Positions 1-14,700 are shown, counted from the stretch's first letter. The stretch: 64,000 nt of DNA from Pisaster brevispinus (GCA_023634235.1 JAMKCF010000013.1:310001-374000), one strand, 5' to 3'. Numbers and translations are program-made. Notes: generated from the letters alone by a model not told the origin.

Positions 1-192
1 GCTCAAATCTGAGTTGGAATTTCATCTTTGAGAGGGCAAGTCTAATTTCATTAGGCAAACTAGCACTTCCAAAGTTTTGTATAAGACTTTATTATTTTAC
101 CAATTGGTAAAATATTAATGTCTAATACAAAACTTTTGAAAGGTCACCAAGGCTAAGACCAGAGTAGCAGAAGCCATGGCCTCCTTGTGAAC

Positions 193-243
193 CAACTACT
201 GGACTCTGGCCAGCTGTCCAGTGGGTATTTCCAGTCCGGGTAA
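193..243 (+). repeat. Short dispersed repeat, copy 1
   Basis: CTACTGGACTCTGGCCAG through CCAGTGGGTATTTCCAG matches 45796-45850 with a few mismatches. Family not recognised. Confidence 0.55.
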
Positions 244-2014
244 GTGCAGGCTTGATCCAAGAAGGGTTTGAAGTGTTCAGTAGTTGGTGGAGCTGCAGGT
301 GAGATTGCCAATCACAATCTCTTTATTATGTTGAACAGTTCCTTCTCTGCCAAACAATGGAAGGAATTCCAGCAATGTGCTACCCAAGCTTTGCTTTCAT
401 TCTTGCTTTCATTCTCGAGTGAAATTCTTGCAAGGGCGGTGGTGTTGACAAACTTTCCTTCCAGACTTTCTATAAGTATGCCAAAAGAATCTGGATCACT
501 TCCAGCTCTGTGAAAGGGAAGTCCCATCCTGGTATTTGAACCACTCAAAATATTATTCAAAGTGTTTTGTTTAAAGGCATAGTGCTGTTTGGGCAGTAAT
601 GAGAAATATTGGAGCAAACTTTTGTTTGGATGAAATGATTCAGGCCTAGAACTTGGCCTAGATGCCCCTTCAAAAGTTTCCAATAGACTTTCAGATTTCC
701 CAGTGGAGGTCCCCTATGTTCTTCAAAATGTAAAAGACCTTGCCCTTCTCAAAGATGAAATTCCAGGCCTGATGTTTTGTACAAGTCATTCTGAGTTTTT
801 GTCTGAATTCCTTCCAAATTTAGGATCTCTTTCTCTCTCTTTGCTCTCTTGCCATTTGATAGTTATAAAGGCCAAAGGATATTTTCAAGGAGTGTTCATG
901 GTTGATCAAAGATGAGAGTGGTTTCTTGAAGGAATATACAGTAGTACTCCAGAAATCAATGTGGAACTTTATCTAAAGGCATAACCATGCCTTATTCATT
1001 GTGCTGATCTACGTACAGCCAAACGCTAGGAGAATTTGTGATCAATGGTCTTTGTGAATGTCTAGCTCTACTGACCTCCACCTCACCTCTCGATTTTGAT
1101 GGAGTGAAAAACATTAAACAATATTTCCTCCTTTTGCGTACATATTAATATTCCACAGACAAAAGTGATTGGCACAAATGTGGTGGGTTATTTATACTTG
1201 AGGTTAGAGTGGAGCCATGCAGAGGGTGGTGCATCCTGTAATTTTAGTATTTCCTCAAACAAATGTCAAATGATATTAATAGTTAAAGAGCAACATTACT
1301 AAGAAATTTTTTTTACAGTGAATTGATTGTTGACATTGTTTGAAATGATAAACAGGTTTTTAAAAATTAAGCAGGTAAGAAATTTCAACTTCTTTTTGTC
1401 TGCTTGTTTAAAAAAAATAGGAGTTTTTTCTGCAGATGTAAAAAATCTTGACCTTTGATCTAGTTCTCTAGTGCTGGACATACTGTTTCCAAAAGTTCCT
1501 TGAAATTTGTAGCTCCCTGGGTTATCAAAAGGTGGAAATACCATCATTTCAATGTAACTACTTCAATTTAAATCTGTGTTTCAGATCTTTTTGTCAGCAA
1601 TGAACCTCTCAACTTTGGTAAATAGTTAAGGTGGCCATTCAGTGTTCAAATAAATTAACCCATTTTTACATTTTCTTCTGGAAAAATACCAGCCCCACAA
1701 AACGTTATTTACATAAGAATTGACGTTGGGATTTTGTCATGGGTCGATGTCTGTATTTGGTATTTGAGAAAATATTCAATGGAAGTTGGCAGTAATTAAT
1801 AGAAGTGTCGTCTGACTGACTTGTTAATATTAACCTTTTGGAGTGTCTGCGTGTATCAATCATATGTAATGTGTCGGGTTTTGTACACTTGCGTCACCGG
1901 TCTGAACTCTCCATGACGTTATCGCTCTGTTTATTCTTTGTGGGAGTAGATGCACCAACTATTTACGTGTAACGACCAGCAGATGTCTGTGTTTAACCAT
2001 CAGATGGTTAGTTA

Positions 2015-2125
2015 TTGATTGACCAATCACGTAGAGGATTGGACTCGGACCTCATTTGCATGTTCAAAAGACGAACCTTTGATTGGCTCTCCTTCCCATT
2101 CATTGATTGAGCTTATTTGCATGTG
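2015..2125 (+). promoter_or_regulatory. CCAAT/octamer cluster, candidate promoter or enhancer
   Basis: GACCAATCAC (CCAAT at 2023-2027), an inverted CCAAT in GATTGGCT (2081-2088), and two perfect octamers ATTTGCAT (2054-2061 and 2115-2122) lie within 110 bases. The second is followed by an AT-rich TATA-like stretch (AAATATA near 2131). Motifs are seen directly; promoter function for the SLC6 gene 3.6 kb downstream is inference. Confidence 0.3.
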
Positions 2126-3147
2126 TTTGTAAATATAGCTGGTTGGGTCCCATGCTTATGACAGTATACATTGTTAAGTTCAATGTGGTAAGGTGCATAT
2201 CTTCGATCAGCCTTTCAAAACATCATCATCTAGGATTACTGTCTCTTACTTGTGGAATATTTTCTGAAAAGCGAACAGTGAGTATAACATTTTTAAAACA
2301 GATCGTTCCAAGATGAACTCAATTGATGTGACTCCTTTTCTTGGTGGTCTTCATTTTTGCGATCGTAACCAATAACTGTTTCGGTTGAATTGGTTATTGG
2401 TTAATCACTGGCCAATGACTAAAACAGTTATTGTTTATGGCTGTCAAATTGTACCCCTGGTCAAGTTTGTCTTTCAATATTTATATATAGTTAATACTCC
2501 TCTAAATGTTTTTCATTATTTTTTAGAGAAAATTTCCCTAATTTTTCAATGTGATGGACCCCTTTGGACCCATCCATCCTCATTGAAACGTTTAAACTTA
2601 AGTGAGTAATTTGAAATCTGTTTTATACACTATTTTAAATATCTGACAAAAGTAATAGTTGAATCTATAATTTTACTCTAATTTTTGATATCTTAGAATA
2701 GCTTGGAAACTTTGTAACAATTGTTTTCCTTTTTCGTTTAATGTCCACCTGAACTCTTCCAAATGAAACAAAATGACCATTTCTAAACCAGCGAGTTGTT
2801 TCGGTAATGACTGAGAGCTGTTGAAGAATGACTCATTGAGAGATTCATCTATACCCATATAAGGCAAACTTGGAATCAACCAATGGCTGTGATGATTTTT
2901 GCAAGCCTGTGCTTTGATTGGTTGATGCTGTTGAACACCTGATGTGGACAAGGGACAGGAAAAGTTGTGATTCAATCTAGGTCACAGGCGACATTTTACG
3001 AATACTAATTCCAGATGGTTTGCCTACATCTGCGCTTGCTTGCCCCAAACCAAACCCATGGCAAAATGACTGGGAATAATGCAGAGTATTCCAGATCTTG
3101 TAAGAAAAGAAGACAATGAATAATCGTGTAAGATATGTACATGTACC

Positions 3148-3335
3148 AGAGCTGCCAACTCTCCCTGATTCTGACGAAAGTTCCCTGAAAATAAACTAAT
3201 CTGTCCATGTTCTGAAAAACGGATTTCCCTGATTATGGAAACCTTTTCCCTATCATGTTGAATGTAATTCTAAATTATCTCCCTGATTGTTGTACAAAAT
3301 CTCCCTGACTACAAGATACAAATGTTGGCAGCTCT
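3148..3335. repeat. Foldback element with AGAGCTGCCAAC termini
   Basis: A perfect 12-base inverted repeat (AGAGCTGCCAAC at 3148-3159, complement at 3324-3335) bounds 188 bases that contain several TCCCTGAT or TTCCCTGA motifs. A relic with TCTCCCTGATTGCAAG occurs near 21289. A MITE-like nature is inferred. Confidence 0.55.
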
Positions 3336-4447
3336 AAGTAATATAGTATGAAAACCATAGTGGTCGCACTCCCGAGTTTGCAAGCAAACTGAGGCACAAC
3401 TGTTTCAATGCATGAAAAAGCAATTTAAGTTATAAAAATTAATGTTGTTTTTCTCACAAAAGAGAATCATGCGCTGTGCCCACTGCCCGATACAAGTACA
3501 CCCTGAAACGAAAGAAGAAAGAGGCCCCTGTACATTCTTAGCCAAGTGTTACAAATGCTTTCTATCAAATTTGTTTGTGAGCACAAGACCTTTTCATGGT
3601 ACTCATCGATGCGATGTTGGAAACGACGGAGCATTTTTCATTGGTTGTGATTTTGGATATATGTGGACGTAACCCTTACCACAAATAGTATGCCTTTTGT
3701 TCCTACTTAATCACCCAAGATCAAAGAAAAGGGAACTTCCATTTTTCATTCATGGATGGTGCAGACCACTCTAAGGTGTGCCTTGAATTTCTGTGTAACT
3801 TCAGAGGGTTTGGATTTACGGTCCAGTCAGTGATTCAGTGAATTCCCAGAGCTGCGTTCCTTCTAACGGACAGGAAGTTTGCCGTGGGTTGGCTGAAGAG
3901 GATCAGCTGGTCCCCACTTTGCCCCAGATGCACCACCTTGCCCTTGACAGTGTCAGACACTTTTGATATATCCCTTTGTTTTTTTTGTGGCTCCAGGTGC
4001 CGTTGGTATGCATGGTTACGGGCTGATTAGTAACAAAACCAAGATGTTGCTGATCAGTCATAATACTTGAGATGTTGTTGCACACTTGGGGGACAAGGTT
4101 GAGTGAGAGTTGAGGGTGGGGGTGCGGGATTAGTCTCTAGGTGAGATTTACTTCATTTTGGGAAGAGGATGACCTGTAAGTGGGGATTATTATTTGTTTC
4201 CCCCGGGAGATTCCATAGGAAATGGCTGGATCATAACTGTCAGGGGCTATTCAGGGGACAGTTGAAAACTGGTTACAATTGAAAGCTTGAGGGGAAGGGT
4301 GGTCATCTGCAAGAAGATTCTTTTTAATCACAACATTTTCTTGTCTGGGAACTGAGTTTATGTACATTAATAGTTGCCTCTGAAACAGCAATTTGAAGAT
4401 TCCTTATTCTATGACCCTTGTTGACAAAGTTCCTTTGCACAGAAATA

Positions 4448-4553
4448 TGGCCGTGTCCGAATTGGTAGCTGTGGCTATGGCTGTGGCTGTTGCTCTTGCT
4501 ATGGAAGTTGTGTTATCTGGACGATCAAGCCATAGCCGCTGACTCAGACTCTG
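4448..4553. repeat. Dispersed foldback element (GTGTCCGAATT family)
   Basis: GGCCGTGTCCGAATTGGTAG and a GGCTGTGGC-type run face GCCATAGCCGCTGA at the other end. It matches 59034-59175 and a fragment at 55121-55154. A short non-autonomous element by inference. Confidence 0.5.
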
Positions 4554-5728
4554 CTTTAAATCTTGCTTAGCAGCTGAGCAGAATACCCACGGTCAAAATG
4601 GCACGCTCCCAACTCTGCTGGTGACCAGTTCCTCAATATAACCTACTTTTTTGTCCCCTCTAAGGAAGTTGATTCGCGAAGCCATATTTCCTGATTTTAG
4701 CTTGCTTCCAATGTCTCGTAGACCTTTCTGGTAAAATACCTTGTAGAAAAACTTCCTGTAACGGTTTGAACAAACGTAAACAAACAAACTTAAATGACCT
4801 AAAAAGATTTTTAAAAACATGTTTCTTAAAACTATAATTTCTTACAACTCTAAAATGCCTAGTTCATGAGGCAAATTAACATAAAAATCTCCATATGGCG
4901 GAAATGAATGCTGAAATATTTCACCCGTTTCCAAGTGGAACGGTTTCAAGTAGGTCAAACTGTATTGAAGAGAAACCTGAATATGCAAAGTCAGCAGGCG
5001 GCGACTAGCAAAACTAATCTATTCGCCAGAATTAGTGACAGTCCTTTGTATCCATATGACCAAAATAGTCAATAACTTTATGGGTTTTGGACAAAATTGG
5101 AACCAGATTTGCATGTGAGAACTAAATTTATTTAAATATTTCTGCTTTTTGAGAAATTTAACTTCCTCAACTTCAGGAATTGAAATCCTGAAACAAAGAA
5201 CAGACTGATAAAATTTATCTAGGACAGTTCACAGTTGAAAACTTGTCTCTGTTGATACCAGGAAACTTTCTTAGTCACTTTGGGTGCCTCGCTCAATGAA
5301 TTTCAGTGTGTGAGCAAAGCTATAGTCCTCTGGGATGCTAGAGTTCACGACCCATGCAGATCCTTCCAGTGCTTAGAGAAGCATTATAAAGGTTTTTAAC
5401 TCTGAAAACTATGGCTTCTAGCCTGGTTCGTGAAAGCAAATGTTTCTCTGCTTGAGTTAGGTTTAGCGGAAATGAGCTAAGTGGTTAAAAGGCTACAGTA
5501 GTCACTCCAATCCCTAGGTGGACCGGCTGGATGATGACCGGAGTTTTACCCAAGTTTGCTGCCAGACCATATGGGACACACTGGGTCTTGTCTGCTTTAG
5601 AACTAGACGAAAATCAAACCCCCCTTCCGTACCTTTTTTTTCTCCCTGTTGTGAGTGCCTGTGTCTGTGTATACTTTCTTCACACGTTTCGCTTGAACAC
5701 TTTTTATTTCCACTAGGAGGCCACGGAT

Positions 5729-5791
5729 ATGGACAACCATTTTGTCGACGATGGAACGGCCAACAACGGCACGACAAAAGCTGCATTGGCG
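5729..5791 (+). CDS. SLC6A5-like: SLC6 transporter exon 1 (coding start)
   Basis: This exon encodes residues 1-21 (begins MDNHFVDDG). The acceptor TTTCCACTAG ends at 5716, so the spliced exon probably starts at 5717 with 12 untranslated bases, and at least one more 5' exon should lie upstream. The ATG has G at -3 and G at +4. The four codons before it are open back to the acceptor, so a longer N-terminus from an upstream exon cannot be excluded. The donor GTAAAA follows in phase 0. Confidence 0.8.
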
Positions 5792-8700
5792 GTAAAAGCA
5801 CCAGCATGAAATCTTGCCCTTTTATTTTGCCTTTTCTTTTTTCCATTTTGCCTTTTCTTTTTTCCATTTTGCCTTTTCTTTCCCATTTTATGTGAAGGGT
5901 TTGACTGATTGTGATTAAACTTTCTATGTTTGATTGTCAAGCCACTTCCAACAAGCCATCTGCTCAATTTGTCATTGTTTTATTTTGTGGTTTATGTTCT
6001 TTTAAAAAACGCTGCATGAAATAATTGTAGATCATTTTTGTTTTACTGTCGCCAGCATTTTTGTTTTACTGTCGCCAGATGTAGCGGACATACAAGGCAA
6101 AGCCAGCCATATGTTTGTCTTTGCTAGTCTAGATTTTTGCATAAAATTATTTTTAGTAAAATTAATTAACTTGATTATCCTGTGATGCATGCTCTACAGT
6201 TTCCCTCAGGTACAATGTGTTATGTCTGTAGGTTGACGTCAAGTTCATGTACATACACAGGCTTGAATATGTGTTGATGTTCAACTTTTGCATGTTTTGT
6301 GAGCTGCAGGTATTTGGGTGGTTGCTTTACTTGTAGACTCCCTCGTTTGTTTACCTGGGGAAAAAAACCCATCATTTTGAAACAATTTCAGTATTTTTGT
6401 AGTACCTTTAGTCTTCTTTGTTTGTATAAACAAATGAACCGTATATTGCAAATATGCATGCAAGCTGCAGCTGATGTCTTTAAATTAAAATTAGATAAAA
6501 TGTTCTGGAAATAGTTTGTTTGATTACGGCAGTAGTTGGTGTGACTATCTCTCTTGCCCCCCCCCCCCAGTCCCTAAATCCTATTTCAAAGCTCGTGTCC
6601 AAACTTGTGTTGTCATTTATCCCCCTGTGCACTTTTTGGCCGCTCCCTAAATCCCTTGTGTGGGCCAGCAGTAGTATTGGTAATATAACATCAAACTTGT
6701 TGCAACTTGGGCATTGTGGAACTTGTGACAACATGTTGCATTGGATGTGGGGGGGGGGGGGGGGGGGTGAAGGGATTAGTGAACCATAAAATGCTATATC
6801 AGACTGTCTCGCATAATTTTTAGACATTTTAAAGAAGGCTACATTAGCGTAATCCTGCGTCTGTTTAGGTGCAATAAAGAAAGCCTGTGCAAATTCTGTG
6901 TTTCAAGAGTGCATTTGTTGTGAGCAATAAAGTTTTCATCCCAAAATAAATTCAGATAGAAAGGTTGAAACTTGATCATTTCCTGTCAAGTTGTTGGAAA
7001 TGTTTTGTTTTTTTAAAAGCTTCAACAGCTTGTATTACGGATTTGTGGAAGTCTTTTAAAAGCAGCTTAAAGCGATTCAGCTTAACCCTTCGTACTACCT
7101 TGTTACAATGTATGCAGGCTTAATACTTCAATCTTGTAAGGGCAAGAATGTTTCTCCTTTGTAAAGGTCACCTCCGCAAATTCAAATTTCTACCGAAATA
7201 TTTCAAAGGGCAGAGGGGCAATGATCATGAACATGGACATGGACGCAATCGCCTCCATTGTATCTAAAGTATCAGGTCGGGGCCCAATTTTTTACAGCCG
7301 CTGCAGAAAGTATTGCCTAAAATTTTTTTGCTAAGCAAAAAACAGCAGGATACCAGTCACAGATGGATCATGAGGAATAGTATTTTGGCTGGTAACCTTA
7401 TTCTGATAAGCATGGTTTTGTTGTGCTTAGCTTCTTATTCTGCGTAAGCAGCTCAATGAAATTGGGCCCTGATGTATTGCTCAGCAATTGTAAACTTTTA
7501 TTTATTGTTTTCCCTCCGTGCCTAAATTGACCTTTTCCCCATCTTGATTCACCTTTGTAGAACCACGTTGCATTGGTCAATGATGACAGCCCATGCAAGA
7601 CCAAGGTTGATTCCAACATGGACGAGAACCAGGAACGTGGCAACTGGTCCAACCATCTTGATTTCATGCTCTCCTGCGTCAGCTATGCGGTTGGCCTCGG
7701 CAACGTCTGGCGTTTCCCGTACCTTTGCTTTAGCAATGGGGGAGGTGAGTCAAACATGATTTTTTGTTTTTTGTGTTTCCAGATATGTTTTTGTTATGTC
7801 AGATTGTCTTGTGGCAAAACGTTGAGCTTTTTTCCTTCTGCAATCTGAGGAATTTTTGTTCTGAACAAGAGCTGTCCATATCCAGTAGAAACCTTCAGCT
7901 TTGTCAAAGCATGGTGGAAGAAATTATCTTTCTCCATGGTCAAGTCAGGTTGCCAGCCAAAATTTTTATAAAATTTCTATTGTTAGTGACTGGTGCCCTG
8001 CACTATATTGCTCAGTAAGGGGTTTATTAGCAATCTTTTCTGTCCATGTACCCACTTTATAGAATAATAATTGCAAGAAAATAGCTACATGATTAGTTGT
8101 GATAATCCTAAACCTTGATCCCGCACCGATTCGTGGAAGGATCGAGGGCTACAATTTTCTCAACTAATTTGAAATGACATCGAGTTTGGCAAACTTTTTT
8201 GAAGTTGACAAACGAAGTGCAAGCAAAGTAAATAACTGCAGTTCCTTAGCCTTTAAATCAAGGTGAAATGATTAACAAATTAAAATTTTACTTGAACTTT
8301 ATAATTCAAGTTTGTAGACCAAGGTTTTCAATTTTTCTTGAACTTTAAATTCCTGTTTTTAGACCAAGGTTTTCCAAATATTAGAATAGATTTAACAATC
8401 CCCTTCAGGGTTAGAAACAGCATGCATTCTGGCATTCTCCATCTAAATCATGCAATATTGTCCTCCATTAATCATTCTTTTATAAAGTTCACTGAAACAG
8501 CCTTGATTTCTTGAACAAAAAACCCCCAACCTGAAAGTCTAATTTCTTGGGCTACTTTGACCTTTAAGTAGGGGTCACGGACATTCATTTAGAAAACCAG
8601 CTGGGGGTCTCAAGTACCATATCCTTATGGTTGCATACAGGGCGCCAGCTTGGCTGGCTACTTCATCCCTCGCAGGTGATCAGGGTGGTCATCATGGACG

Positions 8701-11700
8701 GCAGTTTTCTGCCATTTTTTTACTGGGGTATTATTTTGAAGAAAAACACAAAAATATCACAAATATTAAAAACCCGCAACAGACTATAGGCATATTTGCT
8801 AGCATGTGGCCTCAATCCTACCATATCTTTTTCCTACCATATCTTTTTCTATGTCCCTCATCGTCAAATTAGACTTTAGGATTGGAATGCCTGACCTTGT
8901 GATAAGTAATTGTTATTTGGGCCTACCGGCCCTAGTCCTTCTGAATCCTTCTTTTCAGCAATTGGATATAAGGATTTGGGACCTGTACAAGTTTTGGATT
9001 TTGCAGATTAAAGAGTATTTCATTGACAAAGTGAAGGAAGCTTTGAGAAGAAAACAATTGAGTTAGTAAAAAATAAAAATAAAAATTGAAGCTAAGTTAG
9101 ACAGCTTTTGGAAAGTGGACCTTTCAGAATAACTTTTTTTAACGTCTTATTTAAAGAGGAAACCTGTCAGTTATTTTAATAAAGAGGGAAAAACATGAAA
9201 GTCACTTCATCAAACCAAATTTTCCCCCTCGCAGAGGGAACAAGGAACAACCCAAAACACTTCCAAGTATACTCTGTGTTTACTGTTTGTGCACTCTGCG
9301 ATTGTGTTGATAGTTTAGGTACGTGCATGAAAAATTGTCTTTCAAATACATTTTGTCGTCACAAGAAATCAGACTTCCTGAGGATTGCATTTCCAGAAAG
9401 GAAACCATTATCTGGATCTGCCGTTATCTGGATCTCCCATGTCTGCATTCATGAGGCACTTGTAAAGGTTAGGATGCTGGAACTGCCTTCAGATCTTCCC
9501 TGATTAAGGTTAATCTAGCGGACAGGAATTTGAGATCCTTATTATGCAAGTCGGGGTGATAGGTGTTGTTGAAACCAAAAATGCAACTGAAATGCTGAGT
9601 GGCTGAAACAGTAATTTGTCAATTCCTGGCCGAATTTGTTAAACATAAGGGGTTAAAACAGAATCTGGACAAATAGTATCCAAATTTGCTGTTAATTGAT
9701 ACTTAGCATTAGCCCCTGTCTTTGGCTGTGGCCAAGTTTCCCAGGCATTTTGTAAACGCGCACTTTCGGCGAGAAGTTTCAAACAGCCCGATAGAACCAA
9801 TGCCTTGGAATCGAAAAGGGGCTGGATCAGATATTTGCAAGGTTTAATTCACTTCTCAGTCTTTTTATGAAAAATTTTTAATCAGTTGTAGGTAAAATGG
9901 GATGAGAAATAGTTACAAGTTGGTCTTGCGAGTGCAGTGTTTATTCAGGAATGATCAAAAGTGTAATGTTTTCAGAACAGAGAAAACAAATACACATTGT
10001 TTTTACAACTTATTCTGTGAAATCAATCCATTTTTGTTACTTACCCTTATTAAGGGACACGCTCTGCCGTCATCATTAGCACTGGGGGCCAGTATCAAAT
10101 GTTGATTTTCATCTCCATTCTTCAAAGACATGAAGCCTTGGTTTACTGTCAACCCATTCATTGAGATTGTCTCAGACAGACAGACAGACCAAAAAAAAGC
10201 AATATTCTCAGGGAAAGGGTTGTCTTTGGAGACCCCAGCAGCTAGTAGTGTCCTTTTGACCTCCTGGTTGCACCTGTGCGGAAGGTCTTGATGAAATGAT
10301 TGAACTGACATCCTGTCAAGTTGGTATCGGGAGATTTAAGTATCAGAGCTAGAAATTCTCCATCAAAGAGAAATGTCATGAAAAAAAAAAATCTCTGGAA
10401 TTCTTGTATGTTCCGAGACTGTGTGTATGGATTTCTTTTTAAATGACAATCACATAGGCTATTTCGGCAACTGGCGATTCCCCGGCAGAAAGAAACATCC
10501 TTAAACATTTCTCTGGAATTCTTGGGTTGTCAGATGTAGTGGGTTGTCAGATGTACATGTAGTGGGTTGTCAGATGTAGTGGGTGGTCAGATGTAGTGGG
10601 TGCAGAACATCTATGTAGTAACTTCTGAGAGATTTGGGAATTTGGGAGAACAAGAAAACCATATTTGGGCCGTTGGATTGCCATTCTCGATCAGAAGAAA
10701 ATATCATTACAAAAGTTTTCTGGAGTTGTGTTTTTAGAAGCTATGGGTGCATGGGCAAAGTATCTTTTTAGAGAAAATTTATATTGACTTGGAGCAGATA
10801 TCCTGGAAAACTTTCTGGAATTCGTTTTTTTTTGGTCAATGTTGGATATTGTGTGCGTTTTCTTGGCAAAATCTTTGTAGGCAATTCTGAGGATAGCAAG
10901 AAAATTAATTTGGATTATTTCCAATGTTGTATGGCCATAGTAAACGCTACACTTCCCAATTTGGTTATTTACATTGGTGATAATGTTTTTGGATATGTCA
11001 TGTACATGTATGTGGTTACAGTTTTTGTAAGTCATGATGACTTTAAAAAAAAGATTGTTTGTGAGAGGGAAGTAGTAGAAGATCAGTTTACAAAGCAGGT
11101 CAAAAGAGTTCCGTTGTAATTTGAGATTGAAAACTTGTTAAAAGCAATACAGCATGTTCCTTCGTAGTAAAACAACATTGAATTAGCTGGGTCAGGGTTT
11201 TTTTTAAAGGACTTTCCGATTTGAGTATTTTCTCAAAATCTCATTGAGCATTAAAACTGTCTTGAAAGAAGTAAAGCAACCACCAAAGGGAGAGAGAGAG
11301 TCGTGTCCCAACAAAGTGTTGTATTTCTGGTGATGTACAGAGTCTGTAAACCTGTAAAGATTTGGGAGGTTCAAGGTCTAAAGAAATAAGGGGGAGACGC
11401 AGGCCTGCAAGCCGTTTTCAGGAATCTTCGCAGACATCAACGCGCACATCCCTGGTCAGTGATTCAATTACGCTATAAATAAGTCTATGGCATCTGTGGA
11501 TGTAGGTCTGTCATTCGACCCCTTCAAAAAAGATCCGTTTCTGAGGTAAATCATTATTTTTTTTAAGTGAGAGGGCAAAAGATAAGATCCAAACCATGAT
11601 TCACCAGGTCTTGCCCTTAGCACTAGCCGGCGTACATTATCTAGTAAAAACTGCTACGGGCTAAACACCACTTCTCAACTTGCCCTGTAGGCTACTAAAA

Positions 11701-14700
11701 ACTGTGCAAACTACTCGTTCAAAACGCTCATATTTCTTTCTTTTCAAAGGTGAATGATACAATTTTTTAAATGTGTTAAATGTTAAAAGTGTGTAAATGT
11801 AACTTCATTTCACCATTAAACTGGTTGTGATTGCTACCATTAATACATCAAAGAGATACATTTATGACAATTACTTGTTTGAAATCTGGGCTACTAAAAT
11901 TTCCTGAAGGCAAGTAAAATGCAGAGTTTACCAGCCCGGTGGGCTACTTTACAAAAAGCTTAAGCGCAAGGCCTGTTCACCTTTTTAATTTTAGGACACC
12001 TTAATGAATGCAGAATTTTGTATAACTGATGATTGGATAATTCGATAATTGGATGGTTGTTCAGCCAAAATATAAATTAGTTTTAGGATCATTTTTCCGT
12101 AATTGATTGATTTTTTTTTCTTCATAAAGTGTACACCAACGAGGTTTACACAGGACACTAGTCATGCATTGAAGGCAAAGTATACCTTTTGGTTTTTTTG
12201 GAACCGTACGATTGTCGCAATCCTATATAAATGTAGATATACATACATGTATGCAATAAAAACGAAGCTGTGAAAATTTAATTTCAAAATGTGGTAGCGT
12301 TTTTGAGATATCGCCGAAAGTCTGGACATGGTGGTAAATGTGTGGACAGGAAGATGAATCCGTATGGAACACACAGTCTGAAATGTTTCATGCAGAAAAA
12401 ATTTCTCATGTTGAAATGTTTTTGAATCCCTCTCGAAAACCACATTCCTTTGAATGGAATTGTTCTTCAAAATGTTATACATTATCAACAGCTGCAGTGC
12501 TTCTTTAAGTTTTTATAGCATTGTTAAAGGTAATTCCTCCCTTTTAGAATTGCAGGATGGTACAAAAATGTCCATATTAATAATAATAATAAACATGACA
12601 TTTATATAGCACCTTTTACCAGAGGATGCAAAGTGCTGGAAAGGGAATAAGAAAGCCGGAAAGATCGGGGGGGGGGGGGGGGGGGGGACTGGAGCCATGA
12701 TACATGTAATTGCGCTAGTTTTATAATATGGGAGCACCGATATAATTGGAGGTGATGTTAGTTTCTTGTAATAGTTGGCAATGATTACTGACTGTCTTGG
12801 ATGTAGAGACCTCGATGGGCCCCTAAATGATTGCTCACTATGTCAGCCAAGTAGACGGCAAACAAATTAAACACAAGCTTCTGTCCACTCTCCACAGGCA
12901 GCAAGCAGGCCTGGCAGGCCAAGGCGGGTTGGATTGGATTTCATCTTCCCCCCTAAATTGTCACATGGTCCTATTTTAGGGCCAGGGACACTCTTACAAA
13001 TATGCAGGACAAGCTAGTAGAGCATCTTGTGTCTTTTCCATGACAAGGCTTTCTCTACTCTGTAGGCGGTATGGTAATATGGTAGAGTTCACTTGTGGGT
13101 GAGGCTGGAGTCTGCCTCCATGTAAGGAGGAACTCACCTTTATACTCATTGCATATTTCTCTGCCGCCGTGGTATGCAAGCCACAAGACGTCTCAAGTCT
13201 CGAGCCTTGTGCTTCACACATAATGTGTGCCAGGAAATGGGTCATGAGTAACTGTTTGAAATTCCTCAACACTATAGAAATGTTCTGGATGTGCTGGGGG
13301 GAGCAAATTTGTCTCATGGATATAAAATGTCTAATAGCTTGACTGTGAAAGTTCATGAAAAAAATAGATTTTTGAAAATCATTTCAAAGAGAAATTGCAG
13401 ACAAATTTACATTTTGTAAAAATTATGTTGAATTCATTTTTGTTAGTTTTCGCTCATGATATCAAAATTTCATACAGGACTATAAATTCTCCCCCCTTTT
13501 GAAAAAACCCCCTAAGATTGATGGATTTTCTGAATAATCACTGTGGGAGTGAATGAAATTGTTGCCGGAAGTCACAAGTATAAGACGTGTCCCATCCAGG
13601 GAATTCTGTCATGAAATTTCTTGCAGAATTGACGGGTCCAGCAGGGAGATATCATGCAAGAGCACTGAGCCTGCGGAGCTTGCAGTCCTAACAATTTGCT
13701 AAATAATCAATCTGAACCTCCGATGATAAGGGAATTCTTGTTTGACGGAACATGAGCAAAATTCTTGTTTATATATCTGCTTTTCAAGAAGGTAGTGATA
13801 TCTTGACACTTAAAGGTGTTTTACAGGATTGGTGAGAAAAGAAAAAAACAAAACATCCTTGTTTAAATTTTAGTCTGAAAGCTTACTGATTATGAAGTTC
13901 ATACTAGAACAGTTTCCCTCTGAAATGAAGACATGTTCAAGGAAACTCTGAAAATCGTAAAAAGAACAACCTCAACTGCTGATTTCAGTTGTAAGGATAT
14001 TGTGTTTACATGCTGAAAATTGTGCGTGGCGTTTTTAGTATTTTCTGTTGACTCGCACAACAGATTGAGGCAAAATTATCACAGGTTTTGTTAATTCATG
14101 TAAATTGTGATATGCTCGATTACACAAAGCATGAACACTGTCTGCAGCTCTACCAATCCTTTTAAAGTTCTGTAATATTTTGGGGCGGATGTTTGTGAAA
14201 TCATTGCTCAGATTCCTATAGTTTTTCTAAATTCTCTATCGTCATTGGAATATGTTTTTTTTTGGTTATATCATTCATATATTTTGCTTTGCAGCAATTC
14301 ATTCATGTTTTTTGCTCGTGCGGCCGTTTGGCAGTTTCAGATCGATTCATGAGCAAACTCCCCCATGACACATCTCGGAGCAGCTTTGTATCAAAGGGCC
14401 TCGTGGGATGTAGGACCGGCAGGTGATTCATGTAAAATTACGACTGACTGAACTTTTTTTTTCTCTCTCCATGTTCACCAAAACAAAATATATATAAAAT
14501 GTGGAATGAATTAAGCTTCACCAGGCACAGGCTGGTTCCGGAGTATATTCGTAAAAACTGAGGAAGTATTTGGCTGGCGATTTTTGCCGTAGGATCAACA
14601 CCTTGGTGCACTCAGTCCACTACAGGAACGTGTTTTACACGGGTTGTTGCCAAAAATGGATTTATTTTATGATTCCCCAACCTGCCCTTAGAGAAAACAT

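Larger units (their letters stand above)
1..5716. other. Upstream region of the SLC6 gene; no coding exon recognised
   Basis: AT-rich sequence without a convincing coding exon on either strand. It should hold the promoter and at least one 5' untranslated exon of the SLC6 gene, because the ATG exon starts at a splice acceptor. It also holds dispersed repeats listed separately. Confidence 0.6.

Noticed and set aside
5713..5967. Minus-strand lysine-rich ORF
   Set aside because: It is the shadow of the 21 bp pyrimidine repeat after transporter exon 1 and lacks any family similarity.
6749..6767. G-quadruplex regulatory element
   Set aside because: A plain homopolymer run, one of several in the window, with no arrangement relative to exons that suggests function.
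10691..11119. Overlapping 111-114-codon ORFs on opposite strands in intron 2
   Set aside because: No domain or motif and no usable splice context. AT-rich chance frames.
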